Positions 33,846-45,856 of a DNA stretch of 64,000 nucleotides are shown piece after piece. Position 1 is the first letter of the stretch. Every line of letters begins with the position of its first letter. The notes beneath the pieces were generated by a model. That model was not told where the DNA came from and did no database searches. It was given only the letters and a program-made list of their open reading frames with translations. The position numbers were made by a program, and so were the translations under genes. The stretch is from Dendrolimus kikuchii. Lineage: Eukaryota; Arthropoda; Insecta; Lepidoptera; Lasiocampidae. The stretch lies in contig CM034392.1 in the NCBI GenBank assembly GCA_019925095.2, positions 17,774,387 through 17,838,386 on the forward strand, in the 5' to 3' direction.

Positions 33846-35359
33846 ATATAATTGTTGTATTGTTTTTCAAATGTAAAAAAAAAATGGTTTCTACATCCAT
33901 CGATATGTACAATATTCGATATATTATCGTACTATTTTATATATCACTCTGATGCAGTTTTAATATATGTTGAACTCTGCACTGTAGTTTATATTCTGCT
34001 AATAGTAAGAAAATATTCTACGTCCAACTACCCTAATATTATATCAAACAATAAAAAGTTTAGTTCAAGTTTAGTTATGTCATAGGATATACTCGTAATA
34101 CCATTGAACTCTAATCGATTTGACATTGTGTTGTCATTCCTTAAATATTTAGTAGGCGTTTGCATTAAAGCCTATATACATATATCATTCTAGATAAATT
34201 GTTCTCCAACTATCGTTACTAGCTCTAAAATGTGTCTGTTTAGCTATAAAAATGTTTGAAGTAGATGACACAGTGCATGAACACTGTGTTCCTGTGATTT
34301 GATACCAACTTCTCGGCTTTATAACTGGACAGGACATCCCAATAGAGTGGACATAAAGTTATTTGTTTAAGTTTAGTGCCATCCTACGTGCATTCGTTGG
34401 TTTAAATTAGAATATTATGGTGCTGTGGCCTTTTTATTGAATAAATTCCACTGTTTGTTTTGACTTTATCCTTTAAATTAATATTAATTCGGCCTTTCAA
34501 CGACAAAGTACTCAATTAAACTTTTTAGGATTCCGTAGATATTTTGGAACAATTGCAACCCTTATAATTGTCCTATCGATCTGACTATGTTACATCTATT
34601 TTTTCGGAAATTACTGGTTCTATAGATTAGTTAGGCAGGATGTTTTATACAATACTAGACAATGGTGTAGTGCTATGGTACAAACAAAAAATAGGGGTAG
34701 CCGCCATATATGTAACCTGGCGGATGTAATAGACGTTTAGCGATTTTTTATGTGTCCAGGAGCCTGTTTATTACTGTCCAAGTAGGTATTCAAAAATAAT
34801 GATATCTATTCATGTCTTTTTTATTTAACTCAATAGAAAATGGGGATATATTGACTTCCAAAGAAGTAAAAAGAGTTCCCATTCATCTAACTTCTGAGGT
34901 GGGCGATGGATGTGTACTTTTAAAGAAAATTGATTTGAACAAGATCCATTGATTAGTTTTTGAGATTCATGTAAAAAACCTCATAGTATTTTCTATTAGA
35001 TGTCTTTGGGGTCTTTAGGGTACCATAGCCAAACGACGAAAATAATTAATAGTTGTCATCTCTACGGAGAGTTATTAATTGCTAAAGGTACAATTACCTT
35101 GATTTGCATAAGAACCCTATGTAGGTTTTCATGTAGAATTACTGCCCTAGAGTTAGTATGTTTTGATTAAAAAATTTGAATTATTATTTGAAAGTACTTG
35201 AAACATAAATCCTTAAAATAAAAACGAGCATAAATATTCAATCTTATCATTGACATTTCAGTTTTTATCAAGATTCCGAAATTTTATACATTTTTGTGTA
35301 ATATATCATATTTGTTTTAATAAATATTTTTGAATGCAATTGCCAAACTTCTTTCATAA
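33846..35359. other. AT-rich sequence, nothing recognised
   Basis: No supported feature; open frames at 33725-34085 are AT-driven. Confidence 0.5.
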
Positions 35360-35622
35360 TTTTTTGTTACTGTAGTTCAGCAAGCTGACGGTTCACATTA
35401 CATTACCATCGCCTATGGGCATTTGCAACACCAAAGGTCCTGTCAATGCTACCGACCTCGAAGAGGGGGAGTGGATGCTGGCCATAAATGCGGAATACAA
35501 TCTTAGGTTGTTGGCGGTATACTCTAGACCAGGGGTGGTGGCTGTCTAGATCGGCAAATTCTCTATCACCTGGTTATGGGCTGTTTTGTCCCCTCTTCTG
35601 ACAGGCCGCCCGGCCGCGAGGA
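35360..35622 (-). repeat. S1 retroposon, diverged copy
   Basis: It keeps gggcatttgcaacaccaaag, agaccaggggtggtggctgt and gacaggccgcccggccgcg but has many substitutions and small deletions, so it is older than the others. Confidence 0.8.
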
Positions 35623-37424
35623 TTAGAGTACTATATTTATAATTATTTCTTTGTACTTAGCCAATTTATTGTTTTGGTTCAAAAATCATAGTTTATACTC
35701 ATTGTCAATACTTAATACAGTATAATCATATTGATAATTATTATGTCACGTTTTATCTGTACATTATTCGAGTTAAAAATAAAATATTAATTTTAAAAAA
35801 CATGCCAATTTTGTGGAGTCGATATTAAGAGGTTTCTTTCTATCTTTCAATTTGAATGAATAAGCTAACAACAACAATTAACATTTGGTTGATACGTCTC
35901 ATCATCAGCATTAATTAATTAGAGTTGATTTTACTTAGACTAAAAAAAATATTATTTCAATTTTATATTTTGTCAGACATCTATTTAGTTGATGGCTAAC
36001 GTTTAACTGATGAATGTAAACGGATATTTGGCCTAGATAATAAATAGGTAGGTACATGTTTGCCATTTTCCTCTAACTACTGAAATTTTCAACTACCATT
36101 CTTAGAACTAAATTATGAATGAATGTGTAAAATACAACGTAAATGTTATCACAGGCAGTGAATGAACATTATCAATATCCCATGAATCATTAATTTGACG
36201 TTCAAGACTTGATTTCCTCGACGAAAGTGGCTGAAATTCCAGTAAGTTAAACAGGTAAGAACATACAAATGGTGTAAATGCTATATTCAATTTACTATCA
36301 TACAAAATATCAATGTCTGCTATCGTGTCAGAGGGAGATAATGAAACAATGTGTGCTGTCGGTCAATGGCGGAACATAAGTGGAATGTACGTAAACTTTT
36401 CCGTGTATTGATAATGCTCACTAACCCAACAATTGGCGATAAAAAGCAATTGTTTTTCTCTTCATTATCTCTAGGGTCATAGAAATTCCTCTATGGCATT
36501 TTTAAATATTTCGCTTTAAAATTCAGTGTTGGAATATGTAATGGAGGCATGCTACTTTAATATTTATGTTAACATTGACGGTAGTCATTAGTAACAATTG
36601 TGGAACAACGTGCAGGCTCTCTTTTATAATTACCCTAGATCTAAGCCCGGTCTGTATCTGTATGTCTGATATCGATATTTAGCTGTTAAAAAGTGAAATG
36701 ACGTTTCTTCGTGACATTTTATTGTCAACAGGCGGGGAGACATTTTTTCAAAGAAAACTATAGAGTGTAATATTCTGAAACGACTCCAGGTGACAGCGTT
36801 AAATAAAATTTTTCAACGGTAACGGATTGTTCTAGAATGTATAGTGTAGATTTTGAGATACGAGATTTTGCGATTAAGCTTTTTAGCGTTCTGTAGTTAA
36901 ATTACAAAACAGTGACTTCTACCGAATCTTTTAAGTTGCAAGAACTGACATTTGGTCATATTTTTGAAGTGAAACTTCTATATAGACGGGGTATTAGGAT
37001 TTTTCTGTCACGAAAAAGCGTCACGGCCGCGTGTTCTAATACTTACATTTTTAAACTCGTGATGTCTTTCGAATGGAATGTCCGAATTGAATAATTCAAA
37101 AAGTTATGTAAACATATTGAAGCAGTCTTGAATATGAAGTAATTTATTTTAATAAGATACAAATAAAGAGCTTTTTCTAGCGGCGGCATTTTAATTATTT
37201 TTTTAAAATAAAAGAGCACTTATTGTGGCATAACTATAATAGTTAGACATATGCTGTCGCGACGCTTTTTGTAAATAATGATGTGTTCTGCAAAGTCGTA
37301 GTACATTACTTTATTCTATCATCAATAATTTTCGCAGCGCACGCGATTTTAGATATATTTTTACATCTTGGGTTACATTATTAGAGTTTTAGTAAGGATC
37401 CCATTTTTTTAAATAAATATAATA
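35623..37424. other. AT-rich sequence, nothing recognised
   Basis: No supported feature; minus frame 36108-36305 has no domain. Confidence 0.5.
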
Positions 37425-37554
37425 TAGCATATATCACCCGGGGATAGTGTAGCTTGCCAACAGTGAAAGAATTTTTCAAATCGGTTCAGTAGTTTCGGAG
37501 CCTCTTCAATGCAAACAACAATCTAATCTGTCCTCTTTAAAATATTAGTATAGA
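37425..37554 (-). mobile_element. Helitron 5' end, truncated
   Basis: Read on the minus strand it starts TC with tctatactaatattttaaag after an A, continues aatgcaaacaa (plus form) and the caaatcggttcagtagtttc block, then fades. No CTAG end is found. Confidence 0.55.
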
Positions 37555-37706
37555 TATTCATATATATTTATTATAAAATTAATTAGATATTTGCATATTA
37601 CAAAAAGTGCAAGAATTTGCGCTGGAAGTTGTTTAATAAAATTGGGAGCTGAGTTGCCCTAAAAAGCGCTATATCTAAGCTCCGAAAGCGCTAAATTGGC
37701 AGCCCT

Positions 37707-37920
37707 TTTTTTTTACAAGGGGAAATCCGTTTGCGGACCCCCCGCCGGGAAGACTTCGGCGGGGGAGTGTGGGACTCGCCGGCTAGAGGAGCCGGAATAC
37801 CCACTAAAACCCCTTGGTGCCACCTGACGCCATGAGCCGGGGTCACGGGATATGCGTGAGCTTTTCGTCCGCGACCCCGGCTGGCGTGGGCCCACCCCAG
37901 CACTGGGGCAGGCCTCTCCG
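37707..37920 (-). mobile_element. 5'-truncated GC-rich LINE 3' end with 14-bp target duplication
   Basis: aaattggcagccct is exactly repeated at 37693-37706 and 37921-37934. Between the copies lies a GC-rich 214-base piece that on the minus strand ends ggatttccccttgt plus about nine A. A stem ccccgccg...cggcgggg lies near the end. GC content and style suit the 3' UTR of an R1-clade LINE, perhaps kin of the element at 1-3864, whose own 3' end is not visible for comparison. Confidence 0.85.
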
Positions 37921-37934
37921 AAATTGGCAGCCCT

Positions 37935-38175
37935 GGTGAGCAGAGCGCCGGGGAAGTCCCGTAAACGAGAAAGCGAGCGAAAGAGCGAGCGAAGATATAC
38001 CTTGTCCTCCGACGACCTCGTCCCTCTAATACCTAAAATCGCGTTCTGCGCATCGGAAAGTGCGATGTTCCGAGCCGCCATTAATGGAGGCAAACTTAAG
38101 TTTGCATCGAACTTATACCTCTGCTCTCCACGTGGCTGGGCATCACTGCCTCTATTTGTGGTCTGTCTAAAAAAA
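37935..38175. other. GC-richer block of unknown role
   Basis: The insertion target continues with agcgagcgaaagagcgagcg and a GC-rich segment to about 38175. Minus frame 37713-38093 crosses the LINE insertion and is therefore not one gene. It may be a host promoter or an old repeat. Confidence 0.3.
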
Positions 38176-38375
38176 TATTAATAAATAATTTTAGTGTAGA
38201 GTGTAGATTATGGATGTTTTTTTGGTTCCGGATCGAATTCAGTTTTTTGTTTGATAAAATAAAATATGTTTAAATAAAAAAATGCATTCATTAAAATGTA
38301 CCTAACCTAACCAAATCATAATTTGCAGTAAACCTGCGAAAAATCGAAATGTGTGCTGGGAATCACATATTAGAA

Positions 38376-38466
38376 GTGAAACTTCAAATTATATAAATAT
38401 AAATGTGTTCAAATTATATAAATATAAATGTGTTCAAATTATATAAATATAAATTTGAAGTTTTAC
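38376..38466. repeat. 25-bp tandem repeat, three units, flanked by inverted arms
   Basis: Units start at 38386, 38411 and 38436 (aaattatataaatataaatg tgttc, the last one cut short). The outer sequences gtgaaacttcaaat and atttgaagttttac are near-perfect reverse complements. Confidence 0.9.
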
Positions 38467-38503
38467 GGGTTACAGATTGTTAATGTACTTGTCCAATTTG
38501 AAA

Positions 38504-38655
38504 ACCTGCCTGTGCGATTCATTTTGTCACTTGTCAGTTGAAGTTTTTCGACTTGTCCGTTGCGATTCATTTCTCCACTTATCCGTTGCCATTCGTTATT
38601 CCACTTGTCCGTTGCGATTCGTTTTTCCACTAATCCGTTGTCATTCGTTTTTTTA
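38504..38655. repeat. 26-bp minisatellite, about five units
   Basis: Units such as cttgtccgttgcgattcatt(tctcca) at 38552, 38578, 38604 and 38630, with a degenerate one before. The open frame 38477-38794 on the plus strand is produced by the array. Confidence 0.85.
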
Positions 38656-38817
38656 TACTACACTAGTACACAATCAAAATGAGCATGGCCATGTACATGA
38701 CAAGAAGAAAACCCCGATTTTTGCAGTTCTAAAGACTTCATCGATTCAAAGTTTGTGTAATTACGTATTATATTTGATTTTATTTAGACTGTAATAATGT
38801 AAAATGTAATGGATGTA

Positions 38818-39100
38818 AGTCGCTGTAACGTAATGGATAGCGTACTCGTTCCAAAGTCAAAGGGCGCGAGTTCCAATCCTGGCCGGAACGCATGCACTAC
38901 TTAAGCAATTATCTGACCTAATGTGAATATAGTTATAATTACCACGTGCTAATAACGGGGAAGGAAAACATCGTGTTGAAACCTGCATCAAAATAAGTGC
39001 TGTGATAAATTTGCCAAGCCGCCTTTAAGATGCGTGGCGGGTATACTGTCCTTTCCCCTATAGTGGGTGGCCCGAACCAAGCAGTGGGACGTTTATATGA
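38818..39100 (+). repeat. tRNA-derived SINE (family T), full copy
   Basis: A box-like taatggatagcg and B box-like gagttccaatcc are spaced as in a tRNA gene, then a common body: ctaatgtgaatat, ataattaccacgtgct, cctgcat, ccaagccgcc, ggcgggtatactgtcc and gcagtgggacgtttat. RNA polymerase III would transcribe such a unit; it relies on LINE enzymes to move. Copies at 51944 and 41152. Confidence 0.8.
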
Positions 39101-39462
39101 ATCATTAATCAGACAATATTGTTGTATCAATATAGATAATAATACAAATTTACACGTGATAACCAACACGGATTCCAGTGGACACGTAATACTTTGACTT
39201 TTTGCAAATATATTTTGTAATTTTTATCACCTATGTCTATGTAATATGAGTACACACGTTTACTTAATCATTATTTTGAAATATACTTGTATTTTTGTAT
39301 TATTATGAAGAAAATATTTTACATTACAATGGAAGAATACACTAATATGTACTAGGAATGACAATTCCCATACCTTAATGTGTTACTTTGATGGTTATAT
39401 TTGCTAGACGTTGCCAGATTCAATTGTTTGTAATTGTAAAATTTGTTTTTAATTCATTTATT
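39101..39462. other. AT-rich spacer, nothing recognised
   Basis: No supported feature. Confidence 0.5.
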
Positions 39463-39775
39463 GTTTTATTGCAGGAGTTCAGCAGACAGACAGACGGCCC
39501 ACTTGATGGAAAGCGGTTACCATCGTCTATGGACATTTGCAACACCAAAGGTGCTACAAATGCGCTGATGCTCTTTTAAGGGAGACTGGAACCTGGTCAC
39601 TAATGCCGGAACACAACTCAAGGTTGTTATGGCGGCATACCCTGGACAACTACCAGAGATAGTAGCCATCCAGTCGGGCAAATACCCTACCACCTAGCTG
39701 TGGGTTGTTTTATTCGCCTCTTACGACAGGCCGCCCGGCCACAGGAAATTGTATTCTTTCTCCGTTACGGCACGG
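39463..39775 (-). repeat. S1 retroposon, full-length copy
   Basis: All blocks present from ttttattgcaggagttcagc to tttctccgttacggcacgg, with a few substitutions near the middle. Confidence 0.9.
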
Positions 39776-41151
39776 ATAAAAATTTTAGGATTTGTGAAAG
39801 CTTTTTGATTAAATTGTCATATTATGTTTAAATATCAAATTGAAAATAATCTTGTTAAGACTTAGAAAGCATCCAATTTTTAGAGAAGGAAGACCTGAGG
39901 CGCCAACTATTCACAGACAAGAAAAGTCTGATAGAATCGCGCCATCTCCTCTGAACTTTAAGATAAGGCCTTAGATATGATATAGCCTTAAATAATCTTA
40001 TCTCAAAAATATTAAATTAAATAGGTATTAAAAGACAGTCTCAATTTAATTTTTATATTCTAGAAGAGTATCATAGAAGAATATACTGGAAATGACAATA
40101 GTCCAATAAAAAAAACGACTAACACCATAAATTACTAGATGATGTTACAGGTCATTTTTTACTTACTTTTAACGTTCTTTTATTAAAACTTTTTTTTAGA
40201 CCATATAAGTCAAAATTTGAAAACATGAATAAATTTACCAATTTTTAAACAGCGTATAAGAACTGAATAATTTTTGACAGACATTACGTACTACGGACTA
40301 TTAGGGAACGCAGTAGAATTAAGCATAAAATACACTTTACTACTAGGTATTCTTTTTCCATAGTAACACCATCCTCCTTCCATAAGTGTTAACTAATAGC
40401 ATTTGATGAGCGTTAAAAATACTTTATAGAGATAACAATTACATGTAACAAAATTTTAAGAACTATGATGTCATCATGCAAAATATGGTCCTACAACACT
40501 CGTAAGGCTCCGATCATGATAATAATAGGTCTGTAATATATCTACAAATCTCCTAAAGAATTTGTGGAGAAGTGAGTCATAGTTTTCGATGACTTCATAA
40601 ATACGTACGATGCAAGCTTGACGTAATAATTAATATTCATTCATAAACTCGTGTTATGTCAACAAGTGAAATAATTGTACACATAATGACTGTTTCAATT
40701 GCTACAATTTAATTCATTCAGAATCAGGAGCGGCTTGTTAACTAATTTATATCTGTATTACTTATTCTCTGTTCTAGTATATGTAAACTATATTTATAAA
40801 CTTACAAGTGGACGAATCATAAGCATAAATTCAAAAAGTTGAAGTTTCATGAATGAACTTCAAAGGACGTCGCTTGAAGTTAAATAATTTTGGTACTGTA
40901 TGGCACACTCTGCTTTTCATCCCCCTCTATAAGAAAAATACATAAGATATGCTTTTTTTAGTGAAGAATATTTATATTTTGGTATTAACAGTGGTTTTCA
41001 ACAGTGAATATACTCGTATGCTCCATAAAGTAGGTTGTTTGGTCCTCGCTAAATGTTGAAAATATGCTAAAAATACAGTTTCTAAAAATGACTGCTTCTT
41101 TTTCATGTATAAACAAAGGTTTATTAATTAGCAACTATTTAATTAGTCACC
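39776..41151. other. AT-rich sequence, nothing recognised
   Basis: No supported feature. Confidence 0.5.
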
Positions 41152-41275
41152 ACCACTTAGGTGGTTTTCTGATCTAATGTGCATATTGTTACAATTACCA
41201 CGTGCTAAGAACGCTGAAGGAAAAACATCGTGATACAACCTGCACATCGAGATAACCGATGTGTCAACTTTATCT
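41152..41275 (+). repeat. tRNA-derived SINE (family T), body fragment
   Basis: Body blocks tctaatgtgcatattgttac, aattaccacgtgcta, ggaaaaacatcgtga and aacctgcacatc match the full copies; head and tail are missing. Confidence 0.65.
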
Positions 41276-41320
41276 TTAACTTTTGCGTATGTTCCATTTC
41301 GATACATTGCATGATTCCGA

Positions 41321-41385
41321 AGAAGTTGGATTTGACAATAAATTGTCAAATCCAACTTCTGCCTTCTGAGGGCTTCAGCCCTCAG
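41321..41385. repeat. Two adjacent perfect hairpins
   Basis: First: 18-bp arms 41321-41338 and 41343-41360 (agaagttggatttgacaa) around taaa. Second: 9-bp arms 41366-41374 and 41377-41385 (ctgagggct) around tc. Both are mismatch-free. Confidence 0.9.
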
Positions 41386-41473
41386 CAAAAAAGTGGCGGG
41401 TGCATTTAGTACATAACAAATAATATTCATTTAATCTAATATATATATTCCACTCCTTAAATGAGTGGAAATG

Positions 41474-41516
41474 CATACATAACTTCACGCTAGTTCCCTT
41501 GCGGGGTAGGCACGAG
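41474..41516 (-). mobile_element. RTE-type LINE, last 43 bases
   Basis: atacataacttcacgctagt and tcccttgcggggtaggcacg are the reverse complement of the end shared by the other RTE copies, including the stop region. This is one of the shortest LINE remnants here. Confidence 0.75.
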
Positions 41517-44500
41517 TGGAAATAATAGATAAAAACATAGTGTAATGCGTTTAATTCATTCTCGGAGAACAGTGGGTTTTGCCAATGTAATCAATGTGCG
41601 AAAATTTCAATTCGGCATTTCAATAAAGGTTGATCAGTTCGCACTAACTGATTGAGCATAACAAAGTGGGCATATAAACTCACTTCCTTCATTGCTCGGA
41701 GCTCATAGCGCTCCTCCCGATCTATTCCTAGAATAGGACAGTTCTACTTTTAAATTAACACATGTTTTCATGGGAAAACTCAACCTTTTTTACAATACAG
41801 TATTTTGTAATATTAAGATGTTTGGGATAATGTTAAGCAACCGCAATAGCTACGATACCCTAAACAGCTACTATTACACTGCTATATTACATATTATCTG
41901 TTGCTAAAAGAGAAGTGATCATAAAATGTTGCGGATTATTGTTTGGTCGTACTGAGAACTGTGTATTAGAAAAAAAAATAGTAACTAAATTTTATTTAAA
42001 GAAATAGAATAATCTTGAAATTGGAATTAAAACAGAGATTTGATAACTGAAACAGACACGCGAGGGACTAGATGACTGGAATAGAATTGCCTCCCGTTGG
42101 ACGAGGCATGACCTCGAACCGGTGAAAAAAAGGAAAAGAAATTTGATACCTGTCTGTTTCTTAATTTTTATTTCTGTTTTAAAGCCACGGTTATAACGGT
42201 AACTAATTACAAAATATTCCAATTATGTTCCTAAAGGGCCTAAAATAATGAACAAGACAGAAATATGATCTAATCAGAAAAACCGGTGACGATCTTTACT
42301 TTACCTGTTTGTTTTCTTCGCAATTTTGCACGCATTCGTGGTAACTGACTCATAGTGCAGGCTATACTTACATCGAAAAGTGGAATCATCTACATGATGC
42401 GTTTCTTGCATACCGTTAAACTTACCTGCAACAAAATGAAGGAATTCTTTAATAAAATTTCGAAGTCACGTTCAGCTATTTCGCTATAGTTGTGATTCAT
42501 ACCGCCTTAGTCAAGTTTTCTAGACGAACCCATAAACTGTTGTTTACACAGTTAGTAATAAACGGGTGATGTTTGACGGAGATTAGTTAGAAATATTACT
42601 AACTGTAATGTGGCGTGATAGGGAGGCGAATTTAGTAAGCATTACACATTTTGTATCTAAAAGTAATAAAATATTTTGTTATCTCCTCCTACTAAATCTT
42701 TAAGTTTTTACCTCCATATTTTGGATCAGTAATGAAATTCAAAAAAGTTTTAGGTCGACACTTGAAAAGTGATGTTATAATGTGAAGTCTTATTTCGAAT
42801 AAAAACCTTTAGAAGGTTTAAGATAAGAATTTTGTGTTAGTGTAGAAAATTTCAACTATTTAGTGGAATGTTACTTTTCAAGTTGCCATAAAAAGTCTGT
42901 CCTTTGGCTAAAGTCCAAATCTCAAACTTAGTTGAGGCTGGTGTGAAGAAGTTAAGTGGGTCTACTTTTCATTTGTTACCGATTTATTAGAAAAATATTC
43001 TAAAATGGTAATATATGAACACCTATTCGACATTGGCTAGATCATGAAATCGAGCAAAACCGTATTTAATATAAAATAGATGAAAAAAATGACAATTAAT
43101 TTGGACGGCTTTTCATCACAGGTGTCGGACAGTGGATGAATATTGTCCAGGAATCGACCTCTATTAACTTAGTTTTGTAAAGCTTGCTGACAAATGAAGA
43201 AACATTGAGGTTTTGGAGTTAGATGTAGTCGCATGAAATCTTAAAAAACCTGAGATGCAGTCAAAATACACATTTTCTAAAGCTAACTTGGTTCAATTTT
43301 CAAGTGGAATTATAAAAACAGAGAGCGTGCATTTTTGATTTCTCTATGAAAATAAACTCCTTTTTGGAATATTTACATATAATATCACGTTGAAAAAAAA
43401 TGCAGAATTTCTTGTGATCAACTTTTATATAAAATACTATCATTTTACGTTATGTAAAATAGTAACATCAAGAAAAACAATCTAATCTCACATCCCTTTA
43501 AAGACTGTAATTAAAATCAACATCACAATAATAAATGATTATAATCTGCCCTATTTTATGATAAAACTAACACTTGAATAACATCTTCTCATTGAGGTCC
43601 AACTAGGAGTGGTATGTGTAATGCACTGCGGCTATTTAGTTTTAGCGTCTTTGTGGACGATTTTTAAATGCCATCTATGTATGTAAAACAAATAGTAGTT
43701 TTAACTTTTGCATCGTCCTCAAAATTTAAAAGTCACTGTTCTGAGGTGGCTCATCAATCAATCAATCAAAGTGATTTTTTTTTTATCAAATATTTTTTCT
43801 AGCTTCGTTATGAGACTCTATAATTATATGGAACGCGGGCTTTTGAATTCGGAACACTTCTGAACCGGGAACAGCTTATCCAGTGTTATAAAAATAACAT
43901 CTATAGAAACGATTTCAACATCGGTATTTAGGACGAATAAACAAACAACGATTGTCTCGACGCAAAGGAAACACTCATGGGAGATTCTTCGGTAAACACC
44001 AAGACTGTGGAATATTGTTAAGATTTATTGTTCAGATAAAAATACAATGAACGCCCCTTTGTTATTGTGAAGCGAAGCTGGTTTATTTACAACCAAGCTA
44101 ATGGAGTAGATGAAAGTGTATATGAGGCTAATTTCCTAAGACATTAATGAATAGCCTTTGAATAATCATTAACACTTTTCAAGAGTGTTAGAAAATAAAA
44201 AGTAAACGTTGCCTTAGTAAGACAAGTGTTCAATGCGAGATACTTCTAGCTAACTCAGACGTTAAAATACATTTATGTAATTTAAAGGACAATTTTTCAC
44301 TGTCAATAAGATTTTTATTTCACAATATACTTTCCCATTGGGAAAAAAGTCATGCTCCGTAGCAAAAGGTATTGCTAAATCTACTCCTGCCTTCTCCATC
44401 CATCTTCTTTTCCTTTATCTAGGTATAGGAACTGGTCCGGACAATACGTGTATACAACTATACAATTTCACGTTTAAATGTTTTTAAGTAACTACTTACT

Positions 44501-45856
44501 GCTAATAGGTTAACTGGAAGTTTACTACACCCAATACAGATACAGATTTAAAATAAAAAGAGTAAAACGAAGAATGCAATGAATACAAAAACTATTCATA
44601 ATTACGAAACAATATGCGACTGGGATTGGAATTGAATAATAGATAGGATATAGATGTATAACTTGTATGGTAGAACATATTTTATATGATATTACATAAA
44701 ATAAAGAGAACTGGTGCGGTAATTAATTTCCTTATTTATATAATTTTGCTAAGAATTAGGTACGTGTTTTCAGAATTCATATGGTCATTTTCTGAGTTAT
44801 TAAAGAAACATTTATTTCAATGTCGCTGTAAAATACGACTAGAACAATGTATGAAGTCTTGTTCTAAGATCAGCGGCTATCAACCATCCTTTATGATAGC
44901 GGATAATTGCGACAAGACGGCGCCCACACCAACAAAGGGACCTTGTCTATATTTGACAACTCATTGGAGAACTTTGGAGACAATGTTGCTCATATTGCCA
45001 TATACCTACTACATATAATCGCGGATTAATCGGATCGGCATCGATCTCATGCTCATTTTACTTATTTTAGGGTAACATAGTCAATATGGCATAAATAAAT
45101 AAATTCGTCAAATCATATAATGTGACATCCGTCCTTCACAATCTTTAAGGAAATGGCTAGGTATAAGTACAAGGCGAAAGCGGGACCCATGTTACAGAAA
45201 CCTCTGACGCCGTGCGAAAAAGTTATTGTGACAGTTTAGGTACATTTTACTAAACAGTTGATACTTATAACACATACACACAATTAAAAACAACCAATAA
45301 GCATGTTGAATAACAATCAAATCTATAGTCCACTTCGAAAAATTAAATGAAGCTGACTTAATGTTCTTAGATAATTTATAACTGCTGGTTCCAGCTCGTT
45401 TCTAAGAAAAGTAGTTTAAAATTAGTTTTATTTATTTGGGTAGGTTTTTAATTTATCGATGTCAATTTAATATTACAGGACTGTGTGTGTAGTTACAGAA
45501 ATAATGGATAAAATCAATGCTTCATTTAATTGTTTTAACTTTAATTAAGTTCTTCAAAATATTTCGTTATATTTAATGTAAATTAGTGTAAAAAGAGTTT
45601 CAATTAATTTTTAAAGAGTATGTACTGAATACGATACATTAAAAATGAAATTGTATTTCTTTAAAAACGTGTTAATATCTTCAAACGAGTCCATTCCGAT
45701 TTTTAGTTTCGTTATGTAGGCGCCTGCAAAATATGTAAACGCAATGCTCCTGAAAATGTTATATGAAGTGAACAATGATTTTAAAAGGCGAATAATTACT
45801 GGCTCAATATACTGCTACCGAAACATACATAATTATAGGTGTTACTTAGTTATATA
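41517..45856. other. Long AT-rich stretch, nothing recognised
   Basis: About 4.3 kb with no matched repeat except a (tcaa)n run near 43753. The open frame 44686-45018 has a cysteine-containing half (near 44820-44950) without a known pattern; minus frame 41992-42222 also has none. Confidence 0.45.

Noticed and set aside
37713..38093. 126-codon minus-strand frame in GC-rich DNA
   Set aside because: It crosses the target duplication and the inserted LINE tail at 37707-37920, so it cannot be one ancestral gene.
38376..38655. CRISPR-like direct repeats
   Set aside because: Units are contiguous or nearly so, without unique spacers, and the DNA is clearly animal.
38477..38794. 105-codon frame with repeated HLSV / CDSF-like motifs
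   Set aside because: The repetition comes from the 26-bp minisatellite, which is not a multiple of three, so no protein repeat is preserved.
44686..45018. 110-codon frame with several cysteines
   Set aside because: No signal peptide in the cysteine-rich half, no spacing pattern I know, and no splice sites that would isolate it as an exon.
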